From IMG/VR virus record IMGVR_UViG_3300036715_003821, positions 1 through 62,028 of that record: a stretch of 62,028 nt of DNA; one strand, written 5' to 3'. This stretch comes from a virus. Shown in pieces: positions 27,218 to 34,974 of the stretch. The position numbers and the translations under genes are program-made. The notes under the pieces were generated by a model that saw only the letters and a list, made by a program, of their open reading frames with translations, was not told the DNA's origin and searched no databases. Every line of letters starts with the position of its first letter. Positions within the stretch are counted from its first letter, which is position 1.

Positions 27218-27503
27218 TTTGAATACCGATATTCAGGTTATTGTCCTGGGGACGACCCTTTTCAATATATGTGCTTGGATCACACATTACGGGAACTTCA
27301 AGAAGAGTAGGTTGATCATTGATAACAACAACTCTGAAAACCTTTTGCGAGTCACAGGATGTACCTGGCTCAGAGCTAGTGGTAGTATAACCACCCTTTT
27401 CTTGGCTGTCAACGGTGGGAACGGTTTTTTCCTCTGGTGCGACGATTTGTTCTGCGCAACCAGATAACATCATTAAACATGCAAAGATAAAAAAGGTTTT
27501 CAT
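27204..27503 (-). CDS. Small lipoprotein, 99 aa
   Basis: Signal peptide 'FIFACLMMLSGCAE' with a clear lipobox (LSGC). The mature part is short, with two cysteines (CDSQ, CDPS) that could form a disulphide. Ribosome site AGGAG about 6 nt before the ATG. Phage lipoproteins of this size sometimes block receptor function (superinfection exclusion); not shown here. Confidence 0.75.
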   Translation of the reverse strand: MKTFFIFACLMMLSGCAEQIVAPEEKTVPTVDSQEKGGYTTTSSEPGTSCDSQKVFRVVVINDQPTLLEVPVMCDPSTYIEKGRPQDNNLNIGIQNEHR

Positions 27504-27514
27504 AAATACTCCTA

Positions 27515-27766
27515 TTACTTGTTCGAAATTCCAGCTTCAGATCCACGACTCTTGATAACCTTATTAGGATAGTTATTCAAGATAATTTTAACAATATGAT
27601 ACACTTTATCGGAAGTCATTCCTAAATGATCTGCAACATGCTTTACTAAAGCTTGTTGCGTGATTCTTTCATCATCTTTTAAAGCCTCTAAACGGGCTGA
27701 TGTAATCGTAATAACGGTTTTAAAAAACTGCATACAAACTTCAACGTGATTTTCTAGTTCAGTCAT
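27515..27766 (-). CDS. Hypothetical protein, 83 aa, HTH-like
   Basis: Not firmly recognised. 'RITQQALVKHVADHLGMTSD' followed by 'VYHIVKIILNNYPN' has the pattern of a helix-turn-helix or a bacterial DNA-binding-like domain. First gene after the promoter at 27784-27812, so early expression and a regulatory job are possible. Confidence 0.65.
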   Translation of the reverse strand: MTELENHVEVCMQFFKTVITITSARLEALKDDERITQQALVKHVADHLGMTSDKVYHIVKIILNNYPNKVIKSRGSEAGISNK

Positions 27767-27783
27767 AAAGCACCTCTACCCAC

Positions 27784-27812
27784 AACGTAAGACGCCCAAT
27801 GCGGAAACGCAA
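27784..27812 (-). promoter_or_regulatory. Sigma70-type promoter with GC-rich spacer
   Basis: TTGCGT at 27807-27812 and TACGTT at 27784-27789 (minus strand), spacer 17 bp and GC-rich within an AT-rich genome. It drives the run of minus-strand genes from 27766 leftwards. Confidence 0.6.
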
Positions 27813-27825
27813 GGGGCGCGGTGCA

Positions 27826-28446
27826 CTATGTTTTGTTTTTGTAAAATTTTTCGTATATCTCACGCGACAATCCGAAATCAATCATTACCAATCTTCCGTT
27901 CTTATTTCCGTAAGAAGATATTTTACCTAAATCACCAGGTACTAAATTTAATTTATTTGCAAATTTCACAAAAGCTTCAAAAAATGGTTCATTTTTTATT
28001 TTTGAAAAAATATTTTTATCAGGATCTTTTACTTCTTTTTTTGTTAAATTCTTTAAAGCATATTTTAAACAAATCGCAAAATCTTTAAAAGCATACCCAG
28101 TTATTTTCTTGAATTCTTGCTCTGTAATTTTATCCGCATAACCCGCTCTTAAAAAAGAATGATCATCCGAAAAATAAAGAACCCTATTCATAAATTGATT
28201 GATTTCTTTTTGACTTGCTTCTATTTTATTCTGAGCAATACCTTTATTATTTTTAGCTACCTTTATAACTGTATTATCAAATAACTTATAAACAAGCCTT
28301 GAAGAGCCTTTTCCTATTCTTTCTAATTTGTATTCACATAATTCTATTTTATCTTTAAAGGATTTGCATTGTTTTAATTCGTCTAAAAATTCTTTTGTTT
28401 TTTTTAGCTTTTCATCTAGGTTTTCTGATAGTTTAATGATATTCAT
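27826..28446 (-). CDS. Protein-kinase-like protein, 206 aa
   Basis: Kinase-fold features: 'RIGKGSSRLVYKL' (glycine loop, near residue 43), 'TVIKVAKN' (lysine strand), 'LVPGDLGKISSYGNKNGRL' (degenerate catalytic loop) and 'VMIDFGLSREIY' (D-F-G, near residue 190). The catalytic HxD is replaced by G-D, so activity is uncertain; it may be a pseudokinase. The DFG is intact, unlike in the kinase-like protein at 26075. Confidence 0.7.
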   Translation of the reverse strand: MNIIKLSENLDEKLKKTKEFLDELKQCKSFKDKIELCEYKLERIGKGSSRLVYKLFDNTVIKVAKNNKGIAQNKIEASQKEINQFMNRVLYFSDDHSFLRAGYADKITEQEFKKITGYAFKDFAICLKYALKNLTKKEVKDPDKNIFSKIKNEPFFEAFVKFANKLNLVPGDLGKISSYGNKNGRLVMIDFGLSREIYEKFYKNKT

Positions 28447-28456
28447 AAGTTTATGA

Positions 28457-28636
28457 TTATTTATTAGATTCTTCCAATGAAATTAATGCAACATAATAAG
28501 AATCTTCATCCCATCCATTTAAATCTAAATAACTTTCAAAAACATCTTTCTCCATATCCGAATTGTGTGATAGCTTTTTTATAAGTTGATAGTGGTATTC
28601 TACCAAATGAATGCTAGGCTTTTTTAAGAAAAACAT
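28457..28636 (-). CDS. Small hypothetical protein, 59 aa
   Basis: Open frame from ATG 28636 with AGGA 6 nt upstream to TAA 28457. Product begins 'MFFLKKPSIHLVEYHYQL' and contains 'SYLDLNGWDEDSYYVAL'. It fills the gap between two minus-strand genes in the same orientation, and its composition matches its neighbours. Function unknown. Confidence 0.6.
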   Translation of the reverse strand: MFFLKKPSIHLVEYHYQLIKKLSHNSDMEKDVFESYLDLNGWDEDSYYVALISLEESNK

Positions 28637-28649
28637 TTTGTTCCTACCG

Positions 28650-29291
28650 TTATATAAAAATATTCAAATCTCTCATGTATTTTATTTCCTGCAAAATCCT
28701 TTCTCTTTCATAACATTTTTCGCCAATGTTTACTTTGAATTTTAAATCCCACTTAGATTCAAAATTACAAACAATAAAAGTAAAGTTTCTTATAAAAGAA
28801 ACAAAAGCAATATTAAATTTTTTTTTCAATTTATCATCATTAAACAATATTGTTGGGTCAATAAAATTGATTTCATTACCATTGATTAAATTGAAAAGAC
28901 TAAGCTTTAGGTTTATTTTATTAACTTCATTTAACTCATGCAAATCAGTGATACTAAATTTGAAGTCATCTGTAATAAATTCTTGCGTTACAATAGGTAG
29001 CTTTATTTTAAAACGCATGAATCTTGTTTTTTTTGTGTGATGCTTGCACGAAAGTTTAGAGTAAGAAATTTTTGTTATATGATCTTGTAAAGGGGACTTC
29101 CTAACAAACTTATAGGTAAAATGAAAAAAAGGCTTTTTAATATATATATGCGTATTGAAATTGTATTTTTTATACAATTCATGATTAGATACTTCGTAAA
29201 TATACTGTTGCTTTTTGTAAAAGAAAAGATGTTTTTTCTTTTTAAAAACCAAAGTATCAAGCCTTTTCTTTATTTTATCTAATTCAATCAT
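28650..29291 (-). CDS. Hypothetical protein, 213 aa
   Basis: Not recognised. Very rich in Lys, Phe, Ile and Asn, with beta-like strands ('MRFKIKLPIVTQEFI'). It overlaps the upstream 203-aa gene by 4 nt. The two have similar size and composition, but I could not align them convincingly. Confidence 0.65.
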   Translation of the reverse strand: MIELDKIKKRLDTLVFKKKKHLFFYKKQQYIYEVSNHELYKKYNFNTHIYIKKPFFHFTYKFVRKSPLQDHITKISYSKLSCKHHTKKTRFMRFKIKLPIVTQEFITDDFKFSITDLHELNEVNKINLKLSLFNLINGNEINFIDPTILFNDDKLKKKFNIAFVSFIRNFTFIVCNFESKWDLKFKVNIGEKCYERERILQEIKYMRDLNIFI

Positions 29292-29899
29292 CCAAAAATA
29301 CCACTTCTTAAATAAGCGTTCACAAGTTCTTTTTTACCTAAAAAGTCGGATTCTTTTTGAAATGGAAATTCTTTATTGTTTTTATGTATAAAATCCATAA
29401 TAACACCTATATTGTAATTCATAACCATATAATAATTTTTTATGAAATTTTCTTGACTTTTATTATTTGGTTTTATATTGTACTTTTTAATAATGTCTTC
29501 CATCAAAAATAATTGATATTTTTTTCTAACTGTAACTTGTTCGAAAAAATCAATTTGTTTATCTAAATCTTTACTCAAATTTTTAAAAGAAACTATTTCT
29601 GATAAAAAATTAAATCCATTTTTAATAAGTGGTTTTTGCATTTTTATATCAGTAATTTTTATTGTCTTAATATATATTTTTGATTTAGGTTTTTTTGAAG
29701 ATACCCTAAATAAAATATCTTCATCTTCAATGTATTTTAATTCCAAATTAAGATTATGATTTAATACATAATTTTTACCTTCAAATAAATCATTTTGATT
29801 TTGTTTTACAAATTTTAGAAAATCTATTTTTTGCATTAGAAAATCAATTTGTTCTTCAAAGTTGTTGATATGATAATCAATCCAGTCAATTTTAGTCAT
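29288..29899 (-). CDS. Hypothetical protein, 203 aa
   Basis: Not recognised. N-terminal helix ('YHINNFEEQIDFLMQKIDFL'), then strands and more helices. 4-nt overlaps with both neighbours make it translationally coupled to the GT2 enzyme upstream, but no glycan-related motif is seen. Confidence 0.65.
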   Translation of the reverse strand: MTKIDWIDYHINNFEEQIDFLMQKIDFLKFVKQNQNDLFEGKNYVLNHNLNLELKYIEDEDILFRVSSKKPKSKIYIKTIKITDIKMQKPLIKNGFNFLSEIVSFKNLSKDLDKQIDFFEQVTVRKKYQLFLMEDIIKKYNIKPNNKSQENFIKNYYMVMNYNIGVIMDFIHKNNKEFPFQKESDFLGKKELVNAYLRSGIFG

Positions 29900-30564
29900 T
29901 TTTTACCATGCAATTTAATAAATGTTTTTTTGCTATCTTGATATAATTGAGCCGTATTTATTTGGGAAGATGTTATTTTACCAAAATGAACAACTGGAAC
30001 ATCTTGCTGTATCAACTTTATATTGTTTTTTCTAGCCACAAATGATAAATGAGTATCTTCAAAATAAGCAAAAAATTTTTCATTCCAAATCTTACCAGAG
30101 TCAGCTTTAGCTACTTTCTCCCAATTCACTTTACTAGAAGCAATACACCAACCAGATAAGTAAGATAATGGACTTGTAAGTTGCTTATCTACTTCTCGTA
30201 AAAAAGAAAAATCAGCCTTCAACTCACCCATTGTAGGTCCGACCAAACCTTCATCACAATGCTTTAACAATGCATCTGTCCAGTTTTCATGGTTTTCTTT
30301 CACACGAATATCGTTGTTAATAAAACAAACATAATCTGAAGTCGCATGTTCATAACCAATATTATTTGCCTTACCAAATCCTAGATTCTCTTCATTGCGA
30401 ATATATTTTATATGTGGATAAAGTTCTGGAATTTTAAATGTATCATCTTGTGATGCGTTGTCGACAACAATGATTTCATGATCTTTTAATTTTGATAAAT
30501 CATTTAAACATGATTTTGTGAAGTTGAATTTATTGTACACACAAATAATAAAAGAAAGTCTCAT
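29896..30564 (-). CDS. Glycosyltransferase family 2
   Basis: A 222-aa GT-A enzyme: 'SFIICVYNKFNFTKSCLNDL' at the start, 'IVVDNASQDDT' (nucleotide binding), 'NLGFGKANNIGYEHA' and the metal site 'FINNDIRV' near residue 85. This is the rhamnosyltransferase-like branch of GT2. Its start codon sits in the arm of a possible hairpin (30558-30588). No other glycan gene is adjacent. Confidence 0.85.
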   Translation of the reverse strand: MRLSFIICVYNKFNFTKSCLNDLSKLKDHEIIVVDNASQDDTFKIPELYPHIKYIRNEENLGFGKANNIGYEHATSDYVCFINNDIRVKENHENWTDALLKHCDEGLVGPTMGELKADFSFLREVDKQLTSPLSYLSGWCIASSKVNWEKVAKADSGKIWNEKFFAYFEDTHLSFVARKNNIKLIQQDVPVVHFGKITSSQINTAQLYQDSKKTFIKLHGKK

Positions 30565-30588
30565 ACACCCTTATATAGCGCATGAGAC
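30558..30588 (-). promoter_or_regulatory. Possible hairpin covering the GT2 start codon
   Basis: On the minus strand GTCTCAT pairs with ATGAGAC, the first seven bases of the GT2 gene, leaving the AAGGG ribosome site in a 17-base loop. The stem would hide the start codon. Seven base pairs could occur by chance. Confidence 0.35.
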
Positions 30589-30594
30589 CGTTTT

Positions 30595-31056
30595 TTAATC
30601 ATTTTTGATATACCTGTTAAATACCAAATTATATTGAATGGTTTGGTAATAATGCTTGTATACACTTGGTATTGAATTTATAAATATTGTTGATTCATCT
30701 ATCTCAACAACATCTGGTACAATTGTTTCGTAAATAATATCTCCTATATTTTCTTTAAAACACTTGTTGTAAATAGAAGCTCCACCAATAATAAAAGCAT
30801 TATTTTCTGTATAAGTTAAAGCATCTTCTAGTGATGTAAATGTTTCAATATCTTTTATTGGTATGGATGATAAAACAATGTTTTTTCTTTTTGGTAAAGG
30901 TCTTCCAATGCTTTCAAATGTTTTTCTACCCATAATGATTGTTGAGTTTAATGTTTTTTCCTTAAAGAATTTGAGGTCCTCTGAATGATGCCAACATAAT
31001 TGGTTGTTTTTCCCAATTACATTTTGATTGTTTTTTGCGTAAATAATAGATATCAT
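30595..31056 (-). CDS. folA: Dihydrofolate reductase
   Basis: A 153-aa DHFR: 'NVIGKNNQLCWHHSEDLKFF' covers the substrate loop (with D for folate binding), 'IIMGRKTFESIGRPLPKRKN' the NADPH-binding core, and 'FIIGGASIYNK' the second cofactor loop. It regenerates tetrahydrofolate used by the phage thymidylate synthase (42506-43351). It lies just below a terminator, so it may have its own start of transcription. Confidence 0.93.
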   Translation of the reverse strand: MISIIYAKNNQNVIGKNNQLCWHHSEDLKFFKEKTLNSTIIMGRKTFESIGRPLPKRKNIVLSSIPIKDIETFTSLEDALTYTENNAFIIGGASIYNKCFKENIGDIIYETIVPDVVEIDESTIFINSIPSVYKHYYQTIQYNLVFNRYIKND

Positions 31057-31067
31057 ATTTTAAATGC

Positions 31068-31097
31068 AAAAAAAATGAGGCTTGGTAGCCTCATTTT
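31068..31097 (-). terminator. Intrinsic terminator after the SPFH gene
   Basis: Minus-strand TGAGGC-TACCAA-GCCTCA stem (31076-31093) followed by a run of T. It ends the transcript of the SPFH gene before DHFR. Confidence 0.88.
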
Positions 31098-31106
31098 ATG
31101 TTGTTA

Positions 31107-32099
31107 TCAGTTAAGATTTAACATTGGTGTCGCACCAGCTCCCATGTAAGCGGGTAGTTTACCATCCCAGTAGTACAAGGATTTATATCGCAATACAGCA
31201 GGTGTTAATGTTGAATTAATTTTCTTATTGGCTGTTGAATCAGCCTCTGCTGTCATGACTTTAGAATCTGCTTCAGCCTTTGTTTTGATAAGGAGAGCAT
31301 CAGCATCACCCTTGGCTTTTTGTCGAACTGCATCTGCGGCACCATTTGCAGCCGCAACAGCTTGTTCGGCTTCTGCTTTTACTTGACGAACTTTGTTCTC
31401 ACTTTGAATTGCATTTTGAGTTGCTGCAATTGCATTGTTAATTGAACTTGCAACATTTTCTGGCAATCGTAATGCACCGTTTACAGTAAGTTGATCAATG
31501 ATAATACCATCTTTATCAAAGATAAGCTTTACTTTTTGATTTACATCTGCAATAAGCTTTGTTTTACCTGCTCCATAGATTTCTTGAACTTGCATTTTGG
31601 AGGCAACATCCCCAAAAGCTTCTCGGATAATATTCCTCATATATCCATAACCAAGTTCTCGCATATCTGTTTGCTTAAAACGTGCATAAAGTTGAGGAGC
31701 CATATTGGGATCAATATGAAAGCTGCAACCAACATCTGCGCCAACATTCACACCTTCCACTGAGGAAAAGGTAATGGATTCATCACCAGCATGACTTGTG
31801 TCATTTTTTGACTTTTCTTCCTTGGATTGCCCTTCATTTGGACTTGCGCTTAGCACAATGTTTTGTACGTTTACAGGAAACTCTACAATATCCTCAGTAA
31901 GAGGATTGTACATTACCCAACCTGTTTTAAGTTGCATATCTTGTACGCCTCTCGCCGATCCTGATAATCGAACCTTTACGCCAACATGACCTACTGACAC
32001 ACGAGTTGTACTACATCCAGCCGTCGCACCACCAATTACAAGTAAAATTAAAATCAACATTAAAACTAACTTAAACATTCCACTATCTTCACTTGACAT
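31107..32099 (-). CDS. SPFH/prohibitin-like membrane lipoprotein
   Basis: A 330-aa protein. A hydrophobic N-terminus (residues about 9-28) ends in 'GATAGCS', a possible lipobox. An SPFH/Band 7 domain follows ('GHVGVKVRLSG' to 'QEIYGAGKTKLIADV'), then an Ala/Glu-rich coiled coil (residues 240-300, 'AEQAVAAANGAADAVRQKAK'). SPFH proteins form large ring-shaped membrane scaffolds and control membrane proteases. Phage copies are known in large phages, but their role is unclear. Followed by a strong terminator. Confidence 0.85.
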   Translation of the reverse strand: MSSEDSGMFKLVLMLILILLVIGGATAGCSTTRVSVGHVGVKVRLSGSARGVQDMQLKTGWVMYNPLTEDIVEFPVNVQNIVLSASPNEGQSKEEKSKNDTSHAGDESITFSSVEGVNVGADVGCSFHIDPNMAPQLYARFKQTDMRELGYGYMRNIIREAFGDVASKMQVQEIYGAGKTKLIADVNQKVKLIFDKDGIIIDQLTVNGALRLPENVASSINNAIAATQNAIQSENKVRQVKAEAEQAVAAANGAADAVRQKAKGDADALLIKTKAEADSKVMTAEADSTANKKINSTLTPAVLRYKSLYYWDGKLPAYMGAGATPMLNLN

Positions 32100-32113
32100 A
32101 TCTTACCTCAAAT

Positions 32114-32686
32114 TTATTTTGTAATTTCATACAGTAGGGACGCCAATACTGTTGCGTGTCCTACTTTAATTTTATCATTTTCCCACAAAGAATCGTAATT
32201 ATTATTTTCTGGAAGATTGTGAGAATCAAAATCTACCAAATGCAATGTTTTATTTTCAGATAAACATTGTTGATATATAGATGACAATCGTTTAAAAGCC
32301 TCAGTTTTCTTTACGGCTTTTGCGTAAAGAGGTATGTAAATTTCCTTTCTAGCCTCTACATACCCGAGAGTTTTTCCATCCCAAATGGAGCAAATAGGTT
32401 TTACATCTCTACCCATAGGATATCTTTCAGCTTTGCTAGAAAGCCAGCCCGCTTGAGCCCATGTAAAATACCTACTTGATGGCTTACCATTATCTGCATA
32501 GTATGCATACAATTTTGAATATTGCCATCCATTTTCTACGTTTTTAGAAAAATAATTACCATACAAATCTACAGGTCCAAGAAAAAAAGGACTCAAACCT
32601 GAAGACCAATTTTCAGAACGTGATGTTGTATTTACACTAACATCTGTTTTATTTAACTTATAGTTAAAATTTACCAATTTAATCAT
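32114..32686 (-). CDS. Conserved phage-type protein, 190 aa
   Basis: Resembles a protein I recall from other phages, with 'FFLGPVDLYGNYFSKNVENG' near residue 34 and 'YFTWAQAGWLSSKAERYP' after it. The family has no known function. No signal peptide or membrane segment. Neighbours are the SPFH gene and a 126-aa protein in one run. Confidence 0.65.
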   Translation of the reverse strand: MIKLVNFNYKLNKTDVSVNTTSRSENWSSGLSPFFLGPVDLYGNYFSKNVENGWQYSKLYAYYADNGKPSSRYFTWAQAGWLSSKAERYPMGRDVKPICSIWDGKTLGYVEARKEIYIPLYAKAVKKTEAFKRLSSIYQQCLSENKTLHLVDFDSHNLPENNNYDSLWENDKIKVGHATVLASLLYEITK

Positions 32687-32690
32687 AATA

Positions 32691-33071
32691 TCAATTACAA
32701 TGTTCCTGAATGTATTTTGTTACTTTGCTCATTGAATGAATAGCATCAAGTAATGTATCGGCTAATGTTTTCCCCTTAAAAACAATGGAGCCATTTTCTT
32801 TGAAAGTTTTGTTAATGGATAAAATATTCAATTCAGTATGTTCAATGATGATTACCTCTGTATCACTTTTTGCACCATCACAGTAAATTAAATGAGGTTC
32901 AACAATCCATTCTTGTTGTTCACTGGCATAAGCAATATGCAAACCAATAAAACACTCATATGGATCTTGTTTTGAGAAAAAATTGATAAGCTTATCTTTA
33001 GATTGATACAACGAAGTTGTTAGTTCTGTATATAAGCTGGCAATCTTTTGATCATAATCATTCATCATCAT
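32691..33071 (-). CDS. Hypothetical protein, 126 aa
   Basis: Not recognised. The open frame extends upstream, but the first 55 codons overlap the small basic gene, so I start at ATG 33071 ('MMMNDYDQKIASLY'). A globular protein with 'CFIGLHIAYASEQQEWIVEP' in the middle. It overlaps the small gene by 14 nt. Confidence 0.6.
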   Translation of the reverse strand: MMMNDYDQKIASLYTELTTSLYQSKDKLINFFSKQDPYECFIGLHIAYASEQQEWIVEPHLIYCDGAKSDTEVIIIEHTELNILSINKTFKENGSIVFKGKTLADTLLDAIHSMSKVTKYIQEHCN

Positions 33072-33201
33072 TCTCACATTCAAAAGACCTTGATTTTTTT
33101 GAAGACTTAGGAAGTTTATTGTTTTTCGCAAGCAATGCTTTACGAGAAAACTTATCCGATTTTTCAAAAGAGTCACGATTCTTTTTCCATTTGCTTTCCA
33201 T
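33058..33201 (-). CDS. Small basic protein, 47 aa
   Basis: ATG 33201 with GGAGAAG 4 nt upstream, the best ribosome site in this region; stop at 33058. Product 'MESKWKKNRDSFEKSDKF...' is Lys/Ser-rich and ends in 'ECENDDE'. First gene after the promoter at 33243-33270. Such small basic proteins are typical early phage proteins; target unknown. Confidence 0.65.
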   Translation of the reverse strand: MESKWKKNRDSFEKSDKFSRKALLAKNNKLPKSSKKSRSFECENDDE

Positions 33202-33242
33202 TTCACTTCTCCATAATTGGTGGGCGGCTTACCCACCTTTTG

Positions 33243-33270
33243 AATGTAATGCTGCGTTGCGTCCTGTCAA
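33243..33270 (-). promoter_or_regulatory. Sigma70-type promoter with GC-rich spacer
   Basis: TTGACA at 33265-33270 and TACATT at 33243-33248, spacer 16 bp and GC-rich, minus strand. It stands about 40 bp before the small basic gene. Confidence 0.8.
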
Positions 33271-33283
33271 CGCCTTCGACGCA

Positions 33284-33739
33284 TCAAAAATAAAAATCAT
33301 TGCAATTTTTGGCAAATAAATCAAAACCTTGTTTTATCTTGTATCTACTAAGACCATTTTCTACGGAAAAACAATTTATAATTTCGTTAATATCTATTAA
33401 AAGATTTGGCTGAATATTTTCAACACCTTTTATTTGTTTAAACCTAACTAATAAGTCTTTTATTAAAAGAGCTGTATAATGATCTAAATCTTGAATTTCT
33501 CGGTCTGATGCTTTGTATAATTTTCTTTGACAAAATTCACCAAATTTATGATTACAATTCATTATACTTTCAATAAATCTTTTTACTGGATATCTTATAT
33601 CAGATGAATGTTTATCAAAAGCATCTTCTGGCACAAAGTGATTATTTACTATCCTAAAATGTTTTTTATGAAATTCATCCAATGAAAGATAAAAAATATG
33701 ACTATATTCATTTCCAAATTTCAAAATTTTTGTTAGCAT
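33284..33739 (-). CDS. Hypothetical protein, 151 aa
   Basis: Not recognised. Helical, His/Lys/Asp-rich, with 'DRYQIQDL'-type charged helices and no catalytic motif. It overlaps the deformylase gene by 32 nt, a long overlap for this genome, so the start could be further in (for example Met codons after 33700). Confidence 0.6.
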   Translation of the reverse strand: MLTKILKFGNEYSHIFYLSLDEFHKKHFRIVNNHFVPEDAFDKHSSDIRYPVKRFIESIMNCNHKFGEFCQRKLYKASDREIQDLDHYTALLIKDLLVRFKQIKGVENIQPNLLIDINEIINCFSVENGLSRYKIKQGFDLFAKNCNDFYF

Positions 33740-34277
33740 GTAATTTCTCCATAATATCTTCCATGGAAAATATAGGTTTTCTTTCTTTGATTTTTTTTCT
33801 TAATATACTTTTCTCAATATTAGAAATAAAATCACCAAGCGTTTTACCCAACAAATGATCATACTCATGTTGAATGATCCTAGCTTGCCAATCTTGTGAA
33901 TCAAGAGTTTGTGGCAAACCATGTATATCCATGTAATCCACACGTATATTTAATGATCTTTTCATGGGTATGATGACGCCTGGAAAAGACAAACAACCTT
34001 CATCTTCAATGGCAATATTATTTGAATCGCATGTTAGTTTTGGATTGATAAAAATCATCGGTTGATGTTTTTCATTTTCTTTTGGAGATGAAAATTCATC
34101 TATGATAAACAAATTTATATTTTCTCCAATTTGTGGTGCAGCTAAACCCACACCACGATCATTGTACATAATATAAAACATGTCTAAGATTAATTTCTTC
34201 AAATGATCATCAAACAAAGTAATATCTTTGTTTTTTCTTTTTAAGATTGGATCATTAAAATATTTTAATCTATTCAT
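33708..34277 (-). CDS. def: Peptide deformylase
   Basis: A 189-aa enzyme with the three deformylase motifs: 'GVGLAAPQIG' near residue 42, 'EDEGCLSFPG' with the metal cysteine near residue 95, and 'IIQHEYDHLLGK' (HExxH) near residue 135. It removes the formyl group from new proteins. Phage and cyanophage deformylases are known and are thought to keep host or phage protein turnover high. It overlaps the HicA-like gene by 8 nt. Confidence 0.92.
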   Translation of the reverse strand: MNRLKYFNDPILKRKNKDITLFDDHLKKLILDMFYIMYNDRGVGLAAPQIGENINLFIIDEFSSPKENEKHQPMIFINPKLTCDSNNIAIEDEGCLSFPGVIIPMKRSLNIRVDYMDIHGLPQTLDSQDWQARIIQHEYDHLLGKTLGDFISNIEKSILRKKIKERKPIFSMEDIMEKLHANKNFEIWK

Positions 34278-34479
34278 CTTTAAAGCCAGATCTTTTTAAG
34301 AAACGTCTTATGGTATAATAAACATTAAAGTCACTTGGTGTAAGTGCAATCACAACAATATCATGTTTTGAATTTGGTGGTATTAAACTAAGTGACTTTT
34401 TGTTTTGAGTTAATGTAAATCCTTGCTCAATCGCTTTGTTTAAAAGCTGCTTTACTTTTTTGTTGTAAAGAATGTTCAT
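34270..34479 (-). CDS. HicA-like small protein, 69 aa
   Basis: 'LLNKAIEQGFTLTQNKKSL' and 'ALTPSDFNVYYTIRRFLKRSGF' match the dsRNA-binding-like fold of HicA toxins (G-x-T, then TPSD and a final basic helix). The catalytic histidine usually seen after K-x-H is not evident, so nuclease activity is doubtful. No HicB is next to it; the neighbour is an acidic protein. It may be a domesticated RNA binder. Confidence 0.55.
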   Translation of the reverse strand: MNILYNKKVKQLLNKAIEQGFTLTQNKKSLSLIPPNSKHDIVVIALTPSDFNVYYTIRRFLKRSGFKDE

Positions 34480-34793
34480 ACATCATCTTCATCTTCATCT
34501 TCTTCATCTTCTTCGTCCTCTACATCATCCTCGCCATCAATACTTTCTCCATATTGGATTTTTTCCCACTCATCTTCTGTAACTAATTTGAAAAGGCAAT
34601 TTTCAGATGAATAACCATCTTCAAAGGCTTTTGATTGACCTTGTTGCAAATAAGATTTACGACTGTCATCCTCACTTTCTGTGAGGAAATAAACAGCATC
34701 AGGTTCTAAAACCATTTCTACACAGTCATTTGCATCTTCACAACCTTCATCATCACATTGCTCCATTGACCAAACAAGAAATACATAACTCAT
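34476..34793 (-). CDS. Acidic protein, 105 aa
   Basis: Not recognised. A folded N-terminal part with cysteines (CDDEGCEDANDC) and a tail of about 20 Asp/Glu residues. Such tails mimic nucleic acid and occur in phage inhibitors of DNA-binding proteins. Overlaps the HicA-like gene by 4 nt; a partner role in place of HicB is speculative. AGGAG lies 8 nt upstream of the ATG. Confidence 0.65.
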   Translation of the reverse strand: MSYVFLVWSMEQCDDEGCEDANDCVEMVLEPDAVYFLTESEDDSRKSYLQQGQSKAFEDGYSSENCLFKLVTEDEWEKIQYGESIDGEDDVEDEEDEEDEDEDDV

Positions 34794-34803
34794 AATTATT
34801 CTC

Positions 34804-34974
34804 CTAGTAACATAAAATAAAACAATCGCTGTAAATATGATTATCTTTTGTGTGATAATCTAAACCAATAATATCACATATCGCAAACAAAAACGATATG
34901 TAAATAACTGTATAAAGAATCTCCCATAAAAAAGACCATATCAATAAAGTTAAAAACTTATTAATTTTTTTCAA
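34804..34974 (-). CDS. Small membrane protein, 56 aa (TTG start)
   Basis: Open frame from TTG 34974 (AAAGG 8 nt upstream, inside the RNA ligase end) to TAG 34804. The product has one or two membrane helices ('FLTLLIWSFLWEILYTVIYI'). It fills a 167-bp gap, overlaps the ligase by 14 nt and ends on the ribosome site of the next gene. The TTG start keeps confidence moderate. Confidence 0.4.
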   Translation of the reverse strand: MKKINKFLTLLIWSFLWEILYTVIYISFLFAICDIIGLDYHTKDNHIYSDCFILCY

